Shown here: positions 56,463 through 64,000 of the stretch, in pieces
Numbering within the stretch: position 1 is the first letter of the stretch
How the letters are laid out: every line of letters starts with the position of its first letter
Assembly: GCA_032871835.1 (NCBI GenBank)
Contig: CM065297.1
Location: forward strand, 94,757,052 to 94,821,051
DNA from: Dipteronia dyeriana
Taxonomy: Eukaryota; Streptophyta; Magnoliopsida; Sapindales; Sapindaceae
DNA: 64,000 nt
Reading direction: 5' to 3'
Notes under the pieces: model-generated
Seen by the model: the letters and a program-made list of their open reading frames with translations, nothing else
What the model was told of the DNA's origin: nothing
The model's database searches: none
Position numbers and translations under genes: made by a program

Positions 56463-57091
56463 TCTATCTCATTCCTCTAGATACTGCCTAGGGGTTTTTC
56501 AGCATATGATCATTCGTGATGCTTTTTCCCCTTGGTCAGTCCACTTCTATCAAAAGAATTTTTCATTCTCCTGTGTATCTCTTTTATTAGGCGTGTATGT
56601 GAGTTAGGCCTCGACCCCACTGGTCCTAGCTCTCTTATCTACCTATATGCATGTTAAGTCACATATAAAGATGGGGGAAAACTATATGGATCCGCTAGAA
56701 AAGAGTCGGAGAACCGGGGAGTCAGGGAGCTCCCCCGTACCCTCTCTATGAGAGCGAGTAGCCTTCCTGAGTATCCGACATCGGAGCTAAAGGAGCCTTT
56801 CTCCTTGTTCTATTTTGGTTGGGGTACTATAAAAGAGACCTAGAGATCAGACCAGGTACTGGGACAGAATACCAGGACCGGGTACCAGGACTAGGGACCG
56901 AGTATCAGGACCAGGGATCGGGACCAAAGACCAAACACTAGCAAGAGAACCACAAACGCCATATCTTTTCCTTATCCTCAAAGCCTCGACGGGCGAGATG
57001 ATTTTTCTCCTACCTACTGTACCTTACTTCTTACTCGTATAAAACCCTGGTACCTAGTGGTACCTACCCCGCTATGATCTACCAGGTTGCA
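54361..57091 (+). mobile_element. Family A LTR element, second copy (3' part)
   Basis: It matches the first copy in order: 300-bp-type repeats (54410-54720), the block 'ggttacatcacttggggact' (54740), 135-bp-type repeats (55000-55250), 62-bp-type repeats (55265-55420), purine tract 'caggggaga' (55549-55557) and LTR. It is shorter, since most tandem units are missing. There is no coding region. The 5' part of the element is absent. Confidence 0.6.
55562..57091 (+). repeat. Family A LTR, second copy
   Basis: It begins TGTTAACTGCC and ends near GGTTGCA. TATAAATAT lies at 56226-56234. It is about 115 bp longer than the first copy, partly because of an (AT)n expansion at 56417-56458, where the first copy has only 'gatatttacataa'. 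Confidence 0.6.
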
Positions 57092-57370
57092 GTTTGAGGG
57101 TGTTGATCAAAATTTTCTTTCCCAACGAATTTTCGGTTAATACTTTTTAACAATTTCTTTTCAACTTATCTCAAACATATATATATATATATATATTCTT
57201 TTTTGGAAAGATTAAGGTTACAAAATCTAAAAAAAATTAAAAAAATAAAGAAGAGACATGTGTACTGATCTAAAACATTAATATATTATTGATCCAAATG
57301 CTACAAAATCGAGTTGAAAATTGTGTCAAAAATTATGTGTACATGATTTGTTCTTGAGCATCATCGATAT

Positions 57371-57449
<79 letters not shown>

Positions 57450-57585
57450 GCATAATGTAATATAACTAGAGATTTCCACAAAATCAAAAAGCTCTTAGAG
57501 CAACAAATTATAGAAACATACATTTATATCATGGATGATATATAGACTACAATTATATACTAACATCTTCTTGTAAGTTGAAAAG

Positions 57586-57619
<34 letters not shown>

Positions 57620-59008
57620 ATAACTGAGATATGATATACATATATACACACACTATATATAATTATTCATTTCAAAAAACAAAAGAAAAAATTGATTTCC
57701 AAAAAACATCTAAAATAAATTAATGACACCTCCTTATTTATCAAAATGTTACTAATTGAATGGAAAAATCATTAGTGTCACACTTTTCGCCAAAAATTGT
57801 CATTTTGAAAGAAAATCCACATCTAATGATCATTTTGATAGTGTGACAATAAATGGGTTGCCACCGGGGTAATTATCCCAATAATCTATTTCAGCATTTA
57901 ATGAATCTTTTAAAATATTATTATTATCCTATGAAATCAAGTTAAAATCATTTATATCTTATTTGTCTTAAAATTAAATTTTTAACTTAAATATTGATTT
58001 GATTTATAAAGTTTTTTAATTGTTCTTATGAATTTGTTTTCTTAATTTAAATAATCTACTTAAATATTGATTTAGCATATATAATTAATGAAAAAAAAAA
58101 TGAAATAGGGGTTCTAAAATCATGTCTTTTTTAGTCACCGTAAAATTACCAAACATATGTATACTACTTTTGAACTATACAATTTTTTAAAAATACAATT
58201 AACCAAACATTTGCTAACTAATTTCACAACTAATTATTTTTTAAGGCTAACAAGATCATTATAAAAGTTATAACAATACCAAATTGACCCTTAATTAAAA
58301 TAATTATTTTATATTATATTAATGACAATGTAATGGTTCCAAAATGAAAAGACAATATCATAATACTTGATAATAATCATAAAATTTGGGAGATGAAGGC
58401 GGTGGGGAGACAAAGTGTTTGCAATTTTCTCATATAAATAAGGGTAGTTACCAAATAAGTCATGTACTTTTTTTTAAAAAAAAATTAAGTAGTTTGCGAC
58501 TTTTATAAAAGTAACCAAATTGGTCTTTAACTTTTTATGTGGTGTCAAATTGGTTTGATGTTAGTCAAACTTAACAGTCTGAAGGGTAAAATAGTACTTT
58601 TAACATAAAAAAAACTCAAAATTAAATTTTATTTTATTTTTTATGGTAATTATATATAAATAAATTATTTTAACAAAAATAAAAAAATAAAAATAAAAAC
58701 AAAAACAAAAACAAAAAAAGTAACACAGGCCACCATTGATGATCCTGTTAAATGATCGAACCAAATCGTGGAGGAGTGCACCTCCAAGATCTAGGTTTCC
58801 AAATCACTGAGGTATCGGTGCTCCACGATCTGGTTTACAAGTCGTTGAGGCGCCTATCCTCCACGACCTATGGGATTGAAGATCGTAGAGAGACTACTGT
58901 TTATAAGTTATAATATTTTGAAATTTTTTAACGGAGATTGAGGTGGGCATAAAAAAACTTACCCAAATTCATTCAAAAAGATATGTAATGCAAGTTGTTA
59001 ACATATTA
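57092..59008. other. AT-rich intergenic DNA with microsatellites
   Basis: No supported gene. It contains (TA)n at 57178-57196, (CT)27 followed by (AT)12 at 57371-57449, and (TG)12 at 57595-57618. A moderately GC-richer patch at 58730-58880 has repeated 'ccacgat'/'atcgtggagg' words. The open frame across the CT run is an artefact of the repeat. Confidence 0.7.
57371..57449. repeat. Compound microsatellite (CT)n(AT)n
   Basis: About 27 CT units run straight into about 12 AT units, with no interruption seen. Confidence 0.95.
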
Positions 59009-60228
59009 TGTTAGGTTTTAGATTGTGTTGGCATTAATTCCATATTAAAATGATGTTTACTTATAATGATTTAGTTGTTTGGATTCATGACGATTCAATC
59101 TTCAAAGAAGAAGGAACAACTAGTCAAAGCAAGTTCAAAGTCTTCAAAGAGAAAGGATGTCATATGGTTCTACAAAGGTATACTAAGACCTTATCTTTTT
59201 CTTATAAGGCTTAGGCACACACACACACAATTCATACATATGTGTCCCTACATCGTTGTGCACCATTATAGGCACACACATACAATTCATTCATATGTGT
59301 CCATGCATCATTGTGCACCATGTATAACACATTCACACACTTGAAGATGAATGCTTATGCATTGGTATAAAAATAACACGTTTTGGAAAATGCATGATTG
59401 GAGACTATCTCTATGTAGTTTGCATTCTAGTGTGAATTGTGTTTGTATGTGTATATGTTTGTATAACATGAATATTGAACTTGATTTTAGTCTTAAATCA
59501 TTCTTGATTGAGTTCCGATCATTTCGGTTACTCATTCTATTGATTTCAAGTTCTAAGTCAAAAGATATTACACTTTCAACTCATGTTGTATATATTGTCT
59601 TCGTCTTCATATATCGAGTCAAATTATTATTTTTTGGGTTGATTATCTTATATTTCCATTTTTGTGAGAGAGTTACGGTTCATAATCCGTAAACGGATTC
59701 AAATTTTGAGTTTAGAGACCGGAGAACGGTCGAAGAACGCGAGGGGAGCGCGCGAGGAAAAGATGTGCAACCAAGCACTCTTTCCCGAGATGGCGCGTGG
59801 CCATCTCGGGACAGAATGCTTGCTGCCCCAAGATGCCCACGTGCCATCTCAGGCAGCAAGAATGCTTGGTGTACTTAAGTTCATTTTGGTCATTTTGCTT
59901 CTATTCTTTCCCTCTCCTTTATATATCTCTTCCCTCTCACATTTCATTATAAGAAGAGATTCAAAATTTGAGTACAGAATTTTCTCCTAAATTTTCTCAC
60001 CTTCCAAACACCATAACTTCTTCATTTGAACTTCGATTTGAGTGATTCAAAGTTGAGAGTGTTTGTCTATTCATCTTCCATCTTTTCTCTGAAGGTTTGA
60101 GTTAGTTTTATTGCTGTTTTTAGGAGTCTAACCTTACAAAAATGGGACTGTACCAAATCAACTAAGGTATTGATTTTCTCTCAAAGTTTTCTTTTAAAAC
60201 TTAGTCAATTGCCTTGGGTTTTCTTCTT

Positions 60229-60305
<77 letters not shown>

Positions 60306-60431
60306 TTGTGATTGTTTTGATTTGAGTTTTGAACTCATTTAAAGCTAGATTGAGTTTCAATTGAAATCTCACATGTTGAGTTAGGTTTCGATTTTGCTTA
60401 TGTTTTCACATGTTTGAGATTATATTGTGCT
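59009..60431 (+). mobile_element. SIRE-type Copia LTR, 5' part (interrupted)
   Basis: It begins TGTTAGGTTTTAG and matches 14015-15924 closely, apart from lacking the MITE. No polypurine tract precedes it, so it is a 5' or solo LTR. The match ends at 'tatattgtgct' (60431-60432), where pararetroviral sequence starts; about 1.3 kb of the LTR is missing on that side within this window. It carries the hairpin at 59784-59810. Confidence 0.8.
60231..60304. repeat. Expanded (AT)n(GT)n in the LTR
   Basis: About 17 AT units followed by about 19 GT units. The equivalent place in the other LTR (15780-15793) has only 'atatatatgtgtc'. Confidence 0.95.
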
Positions 60432-60645
60432 TCACTATGCTAGTCATACTATAATCATGTCAAGTAAAGTTCTTGTTTTTATGAATCAAAAAATTGTTTT
60501 CTGGAAAAAACTCTCTGGTGGCCTCGAGTAAGTCCTAGTGAAAGGCAACAGTAGGCTTTGAGAGAATTTGAAAACCCATTTCTTGTGTCAGTAGGAACCA
60601 TGAGAACCGAAAGACTTGTTTGATCAGCACCCCTCTCTTAAGAAT

Positions 60646-60658
60646 TGGTATCAGAGCC
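60646..60658 (+). promoter_or_regulatory. Pararetroviral minus-strand primer site (tRNA-Met)
   Basis: TGGTATCAGAGCC matches the initiator tRNA-Met 3' end used by Caulimoviridae. It lies about 215 bp after the junction with the LTR and 342 bp before the first ORF. Copia elements use the same primer, but no Copia gag follows here. Confidence 0.75.
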
Positions 60659-60999
60659 TAGTTACTTTAAAATTTAATAATCTAGTCTAGTGAGTAGTTA
60701 CAGAAAGGCAGACTTCTAATTACATCTTTGGATTTTCTCTTAAAAGAAACTTATCTGTTTATGATCTATATCTTAATAAAGCATTGTAATATTAGATGTT
60801 CCAATCTATTGATATTATTAGTGATAACCCTGATAGCTGTTCATATATTATTAATATTACTTGTTATAAGTTTGTTGATTGAAAAATTTGAACAATTGAG
60901 TTAGGTATATAGGCTGGGAATACTCAGACCTACCCGTATCCAGAGTGATGCTGGCAAGGGTAAACTTGTGTTTAATAAGCCACGTACCAACCAGTAATT

Positions 61000-61341
61000 A
61001 TGAGTATTGTTGATAATATGAGTATTATATATGCTATTTTAATAAATTTAGCTATTAATGATCCAAAAAGTTTAGAATCTTTGAAAGAACATCATATTAG
61101 TATGATAGAAAAAATTAATGAATCGCTTAAGATTAAATATGAAGTATTTGATAAAATTTACTTAAGCACAAATCATAGATGCCCGTATTTTGAAAAAGAT
61201 CTGCATGACTTAGAAGAAATGAAAACCAGAAGTGAAAATAAAATAAAAGAAATAGATAGATTATTTAAAGAATATAGTCATCAGAATAAAGACTCAGAAA
61301 CCTCTAAAGCATCAACTAGCTCTCTAAATGAACCAGAATAA
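61000..61341 (+). CDS. Pararetroviral small ORF A (113 aa)
   Basis: First ORF after the leader. It is hydrophobic at the N-terminus and then helical and charged, with 'CPYFEKDLHDLEEMKTR' in the middle and a Ser/Thr-rich end. It overlaps ORF B by 14 nt (61328-61341). No family recognised; short leading ORFs of unknown function are usual in this virus family. Confidence 0.55.
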   Translation: MSIVDNMSIIYAILINLAINDPKSLESLKEHHISMIEKINESLKIKYEVFDKIYLSTNHRCPYFEKDLHDLEEMKTRSENKIKEIDRLFKEYSHQNKDSETSKASTSSLNEPE

Positions 61342-61537
61342 AGAAATAGAATTTATAAATTCTAGATTAAAAGAGTGTAGTGAAAAGATCATAGAGATTA
61401 AAAAACAATTAGAAGACAGTAGTATTTCTGAAAGTAGAAGCTTTAACTCAAGAGCAAGACTAAGCGGAATAACTTTAGCAGATGAAAAATGGAAAGAAAA
61501 TCTTAGGATAATAACTAGAAAAAGAAAACTAGAGTAA
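61328..61537 (+). CDS. Pararetroviral small ORF B (69 aa)
   Basis: Charged, mostly helical ('FINSRLKECSEKIIEIKKQL') with a basic end ('RIITRKRKLE'). Its stop and the start of ORF C share bases (TAATG, 61535-61539), so ribosomes could reinitiate. Function unknown. Confidence 0.5.
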   Translation: MNQNKEIEFINSRLKECSEKIIEIKKQLEDSSISESRSFNSRARLSGITLADEKWKENLRIITRKRKLE

Positions 61538-61839
61538 TGAGTTTCCAAAGTAGTATGTTTTATAATAGTATACTTGAAAATGATCATAATGTATTTAATT
61601 GTTTCTTAAATATTTGCTTTGCAGTACCTATAGGTGAATTTATTAATATCATACAAAGTTTAGATATTTTTGAAGCAGAAAAGATATTTGGTATATTAAT
61701 CATTAAGAGTAGATTCCCTATTAAAGAACAATTAATTGATAAGAAACTTTATATAGCAAATGCTTATTTTTTCAGTCTTATAGAACAGAGTTCTAAAGTT
61801 CTAAAGAAATTAGAATACCTAGATCTAGCAAACACATGA
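61537..61839 (+). CDS. Pararetroviral small ORF C (100 aa)
   Basis: Starts in the TAATG overlap and ends in ATGA (61836-61839), which also starts ORF D. The sequence has hydrophobic segments ('CFLNICFAVPIGEFINIIQS') and a Lys/Leu-rich end. No domain recognised. Confidence 0.5.
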   Translation: MSFQSSMFYNSILENDHNVFNCFLNICFAVPIGEFINIIQSLDIFEAEKIFGILIIKSRFPIKEQLIDKKLYIANAYFFSLIEQSSKVLKKLEYLDLANT

Positions 61840-62351
61840 GCTTTAAAAGACTAGAGTATCTAGACTTAGAAATAACAGGTTTTAAAAAGATAAAAATAAG
61901 TTTATAAAATAATTTAAAGATCAGCTATAATATTGAACATTTAGAAAATCAATATAAGCATATACCCCATACTAGTAATGGACAACAAAACTTTTTAGTA
62001 GATTTAGTAATAAATTTGGGAAGAAGCTTAGAAGACAACATTGACAAGACTAATAACAATATTACTGAATTAGCCAAGTTCTTTCAGAATAGTAAAATTA
62101 AAACACTCCAGTCAAACTTAGACTACATATGACAATTACTAAAAGATTTCAGTAATCAAGTTAAGAGATTTCCAAGTGTAGAAGAAATTTCTGAATTAAC
62201 TAGAATAATAGAATTAAAGGATCCTAAACCAGTAGAAATAGAAATTAAAAGGATAGTGGAGATATTACACAAGGAAGTAGAAAGTATCAAAGAAACCCAA
62301 AAAGAACTAAAAGATCAACTTAAGACCATAACAAGAATAGTAATTGAATGA
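61836..62351 (+). pseudogene. Pararetroviral ORF D with two in-frame stops
   Basis: The frame runs 172 codons from ATG 61836 to TGA 62349-62351. It is interrupted by TAA (61905-61907) and TGA (62130-62132). Between the stops it is coiled-coil-like and Lys/Glu-rich. Its last bases overlap the start of ORF E (ATGA, 62348-62351), the same coupling as its neighbours, so it was probably one ORF. Function unknown. Confidence 0.5.
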
Positions 62352-62704
62352 GCAGTATATTAAATAAAGTTTTAGAAGAACTAACAATAGAGACAAAAAA
62401 TAACCCTCCAATAGGTATAAGTGATGAAAGGTTTAGTACACCCAGTAACACCATTATACAAGGACAGAATAATACTATAATAAAATTACTTATAGAGGTC
62501 TTAACAAGAGTTGATAAGTTAGAAGAAAAAATAGAAAGGTTGGACCATAAAAGCATAAGTTTAGAATATATAGCATGGTTGGTAAAAAGAATTGAAGTAG
62601 TAGAATCAAAGGTAGAAGAACATAGTAAGCCCTCAGTTCTTCCTAAAGTAGATATAGGAGACATTTTAGGACCAAAAATAAATTTAAGATCTAAAAATAA
62701 GTAG
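62348..62704 (+). CDS. Pararetroviral ORF E, coiled-coil protein (118 aa)
   Basis: Intact. A heptad-like segment at about residues 42-65 ('LLIEVLTRVDKLEEKIERLD') precedes a basic C-terminus ('GPKINLRSKNK'). Small coiled-coil proteins that bind virions or nucleic acid occur in several caulimovirid genera, so a virion-associated role is possible (inference). The stop (62702-62704) is one base from the next ATG. Confidence 0.55.
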   Translation: MSSILNKVLEELTIETKNNPPIGISDERFSTPSNTIIQGQNNTIIKLLIEVLTRVDKLEEKIERLDHKSISLEYIAWLVKRIEVVESKVEEHSKPSVLPKVDIGDILGPKINLRSKNK

Positions 62705-62705
62705 A

Positions 62706-63596
62706 ATGGAGTTAGCAAGAACTTCTAGTGTAAGACAATCGGCTGCTAGTAGAGTAAGAAATATACTAAATTATAGTAATAAAGGTAAGGAAATTATTGA
62801 AAAAATAGAAGATTTAATCCAAGAAGAAGATGTAGATAAAATGTTAGAAGTAGGATTTAAGCAAGTTCAGAAAAAGAACCTATATAGAGAAGGAATTCTA
62901 GATAGCTTAAAAAGCAGTCTATATGTGTACAAAGATGAATTTACAATAGCAGTAGTTAAAAATAGAGAAGAAGTTACCCTAATAAGCCCCCAAAGTGCAA
63001 AGGAAATAAAGAAGAGTGGATTTTCTTTAATACATTTAGGAGTAGTAATTATAGGAGTACTTAGTCAAACAAGAGTAGGACTTGATACAAAAACTCATTT
63101 ATATCTATATGATGGTAGATTTAGCAATCATATCCAGGCACAGTTAGCAACAGCCGAAGTAGATTTAAGGAATAAAGTAGCAGTAGTAGGATGCCTTCCA
63201 GATATTGATATAGACATCAACGAATTCTATAGAAAAATAAAATTAAGTATACAGACAAAAGGTTTTGATATGAACGCAGAATATAAGAATCTTAGGATAA
63301 AGATATTTGTGTTAGAAAGATGTTACAACAAATATCATAAGAAGTTTAGATTTATAAATAAGAGCATAGTAGAACACTTTTATAGTGATTATGTAAAAAT
63401 GCAGATCCCAAAGAAATTAAATAGTAGTGAACTTAAAGGAATGGAATGGAAGCTACCTGACTTAGAAAAACAAAGTATAGAAATCCCAGAAGATAGTACT
63501 ATATATGTTGATAAAAATAATCAAGCTTTTCAGAAGTTTCAAGACTATAAAGAACAAGGTAATATTGAAATAACTGAAGAAGAATTTGAATATTAG
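62706..63596 (+). CDS. Pararetroviral movement-protein-like ORF (296 aa)
   Basis: Intact. It resembles caulimovirid movement proteins of the 30K superfamily, which open plasmodesmata for cell-to-cell spread. Features are the 'SLIHLGVVIIGV' core strand (residues 107-118), 'YDGRF' (135-139), 'ATAEVDL' (148-154) and 'GCLPDIDIDINEF' (162-174), in the order known from the family. It is preceded by a basic N-terminus. The C-terminal part ends in an acidic stretch. Its length is in the usual range. Spacing to neighbours is 1 bp upstream and 9 bp downstream, which fits a polycistronic viral RNA. Assignment is by motif. Confidence 0.7.
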   Translation: MELARTSSVRQSAASRVRNILNYSNKGKEIIEKIEDLIQEEDVDKMLEVGFKQVQKKNLYREGILDSLKSSLYVYKDEFTIAVVKNREEVTLISPQSAKEIKKSGFSLIHLGVVIIGVLSQTRVGLDTKTHLYLYDGRFSNHIQAQLATAEVDLRNKVAVVGCLPDIDIDINEFYRKIKLSIQTKGFDMNAEYKNLRIKIFVLERCYNKYHKKFRFINKSIVEHFYSDYVKMQIPKKLNSSELKGMEWKLPDLEKQSIEIPEDSTIYVDKNNQAFQKFQDYKEQGNIEITEEEFEY

Positions 63597-63605
63597 GTTT
63601 TGAAA

Positions 63606-64000
63606 ATGGATCAGCCTATAGATAAACAAAAAACCTTAAAAGAAAATAAAGAAGTAATTATACATCTAGTGTTTAATAGACCCTCAGACTATTTACCAGA
63701 AGAAATATTTGAAGAAATCTGCAATAATCTAGAATTAGATGATGAAAAAGTTGATATAATTCTTGAAGATAAAATAGATTATGAGGAATTAAGTAAAAAG
63801 GGGTCAATAAAAATCTACTACATAGAAGATGAAATATATGTAGGTGAAGATAGAACTAAAATAGAAGTTGGAGAAGGAAGTGGACCAAAGATACCTGATA
63901 TAGAAGGTCTTCCAACTACAACTAGAATTGAAGACTACTTAGAAAAAAGAGGAATTCATGACTCAAAGGAGGAATATAGAGATTACATAGATAAAGAAAG
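63606..64000 (+). CDS. Pararetroviral ORF G, start of coat protein or polyprotein (cut by window end)
   Basis: Open from ATG 63606 to the end of the window, at least 131 codons. It is very acidic (many Glu/Asp, 'EGSGPKIPDIEGL', 'IEDYLEKRG'). An acidic N-terminus followed by the coat protein and pol is typical of the large caulimovirid ORF. No catalytic motif is within the window. Confidence 0.55.
   Translation, partial: MDQPIDKQKTLKENKEVIIHLVFNRPSDYLPEEIFEEICNNLELDDEKVDIILEDKIDYEELSKKGSIKIYYIEDEIYVGEDRTKIEVGEGSGPKIPDIEGLPTTTRIEDYLEKRGIHDSKEEYRDYIDKE

Larger units (their letters stand above)
60432..64000 (+). mobile_element. Endogenous pararetrovirus-like sequence (Caulimoviridae), left part
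   Basis: The segment has a tRNA-Met primer site, a leader of about 340 bp, a chain of small ORFs, a movement-protein-like ORF and a downstream acidic ORF cut by the window end. This order, with short overlapping or touching ORFs on one strand, is that of Caulimoviridae and not of LTR retrotransposons. A+T content is high. The left edge is inside a Copia LTR. RT and coat protein motifs would lie beyond 64000, so the genus is not determined. One ORF carries two stops; the others shown are open. Confidence 0.75.

Noticed and set aside
57326..57523. Minus-strand open frame with an Arg-Glu repeat
   Set aside because: It is a translation of the (CT)n microsatellite.
60646..60658. Primer site read as the start of another Copia internal region
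   Set aside because: No Copia Gag follows. The ORFs downstream, in particular the movement-protein-like ORF, fit Caulimoviridae. The sequence between the LTR break and the site is also not LTR-like.

Overview
This window is nuclear DNA of a flowering plant, most likely a eudicot. It holds one spliced gene of ten coding exons with GT-AG introns, set among LTR retrotransposons of plant lineages (Ty3/Gypsy Tat type, Ty1/Copia SIRE/Maximus type, Ty1/Copia Ale/Retrofit type), hAT and PIF/Harbinger-like DNA elements and, at the right end, a stretch of plant pararetrovirus (Caulimoviridae) sequence. I cannot name the species. No rRNA, tRNA, CRISPR or prokaryotic feature was seen.

Layout. 1-5624: an unclassified LTR element ('family A') with three layers of tandem repeats, an LTR, and an LTR fragment in inverted orientation. 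6036-8027 and 17270-19840: two parts of one decayed Tat-type Gypsy element (Gypsy-2), split by a SIRE-type Copia element (8028-17269). That Copia keeps gag and a third ORF but has no pol, and its 3' LTR carries a 707-bp MITE. 20205-32896: a complete Tat-type Gypsy element (Gypsy-1) with 5-bp target duplications (CTTAT), near-identical 900-bp LTRs, gag, protease, RT, RNase H, a second archaeal-type RNase H, integrase, a 91-bp minisatellite and an antisense multi-segment gene, one part of which is tandemly duplicated. 33242-34282: a non-autonomous hAT element with a second hAT MITE inside it, both with perfect 8-bp target duplications.

34290-41900 is the only host-gene island: an oxysterol-binding-protein-related lipid-transfer protein of the plant ORP1 group (PH domain plus OSBP domain). 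Its ten exons join in frame to 810 residues.

42160-54305: an old Ale/Retrofit-type Copia element, broken by stops and by three insertions: a hAT-like element (45346-46266), a 1974-bp solo LTR with TSD TGTTA (48038-50011), and a hAT element with a decayed transposase (50994-54006, TSD TTTTTCAC). 54361-57091: a second family A copy. 57092-59008: AT-rich DNA with microsatellites. 59009-60431: the 5' part of a SIRE-type LTR. 60432-64000: pararetrovirus-like sequence with a tRNA-Met primer site, a chain of small ORFs joined by overlapping stop/start codons, an intact movement-protein-like ORF, and an acidic ORF running off the window end.

The most unusual items are the pararetroviral ORF chain, the antisense gene and its duplication inside Gypsy-1, the pol-less Copia element, and the inverted LTR pair of family A. 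All coordinates, splice joins and repeat boundaries were read by eye. Family names rest on motifs, not on a database search.
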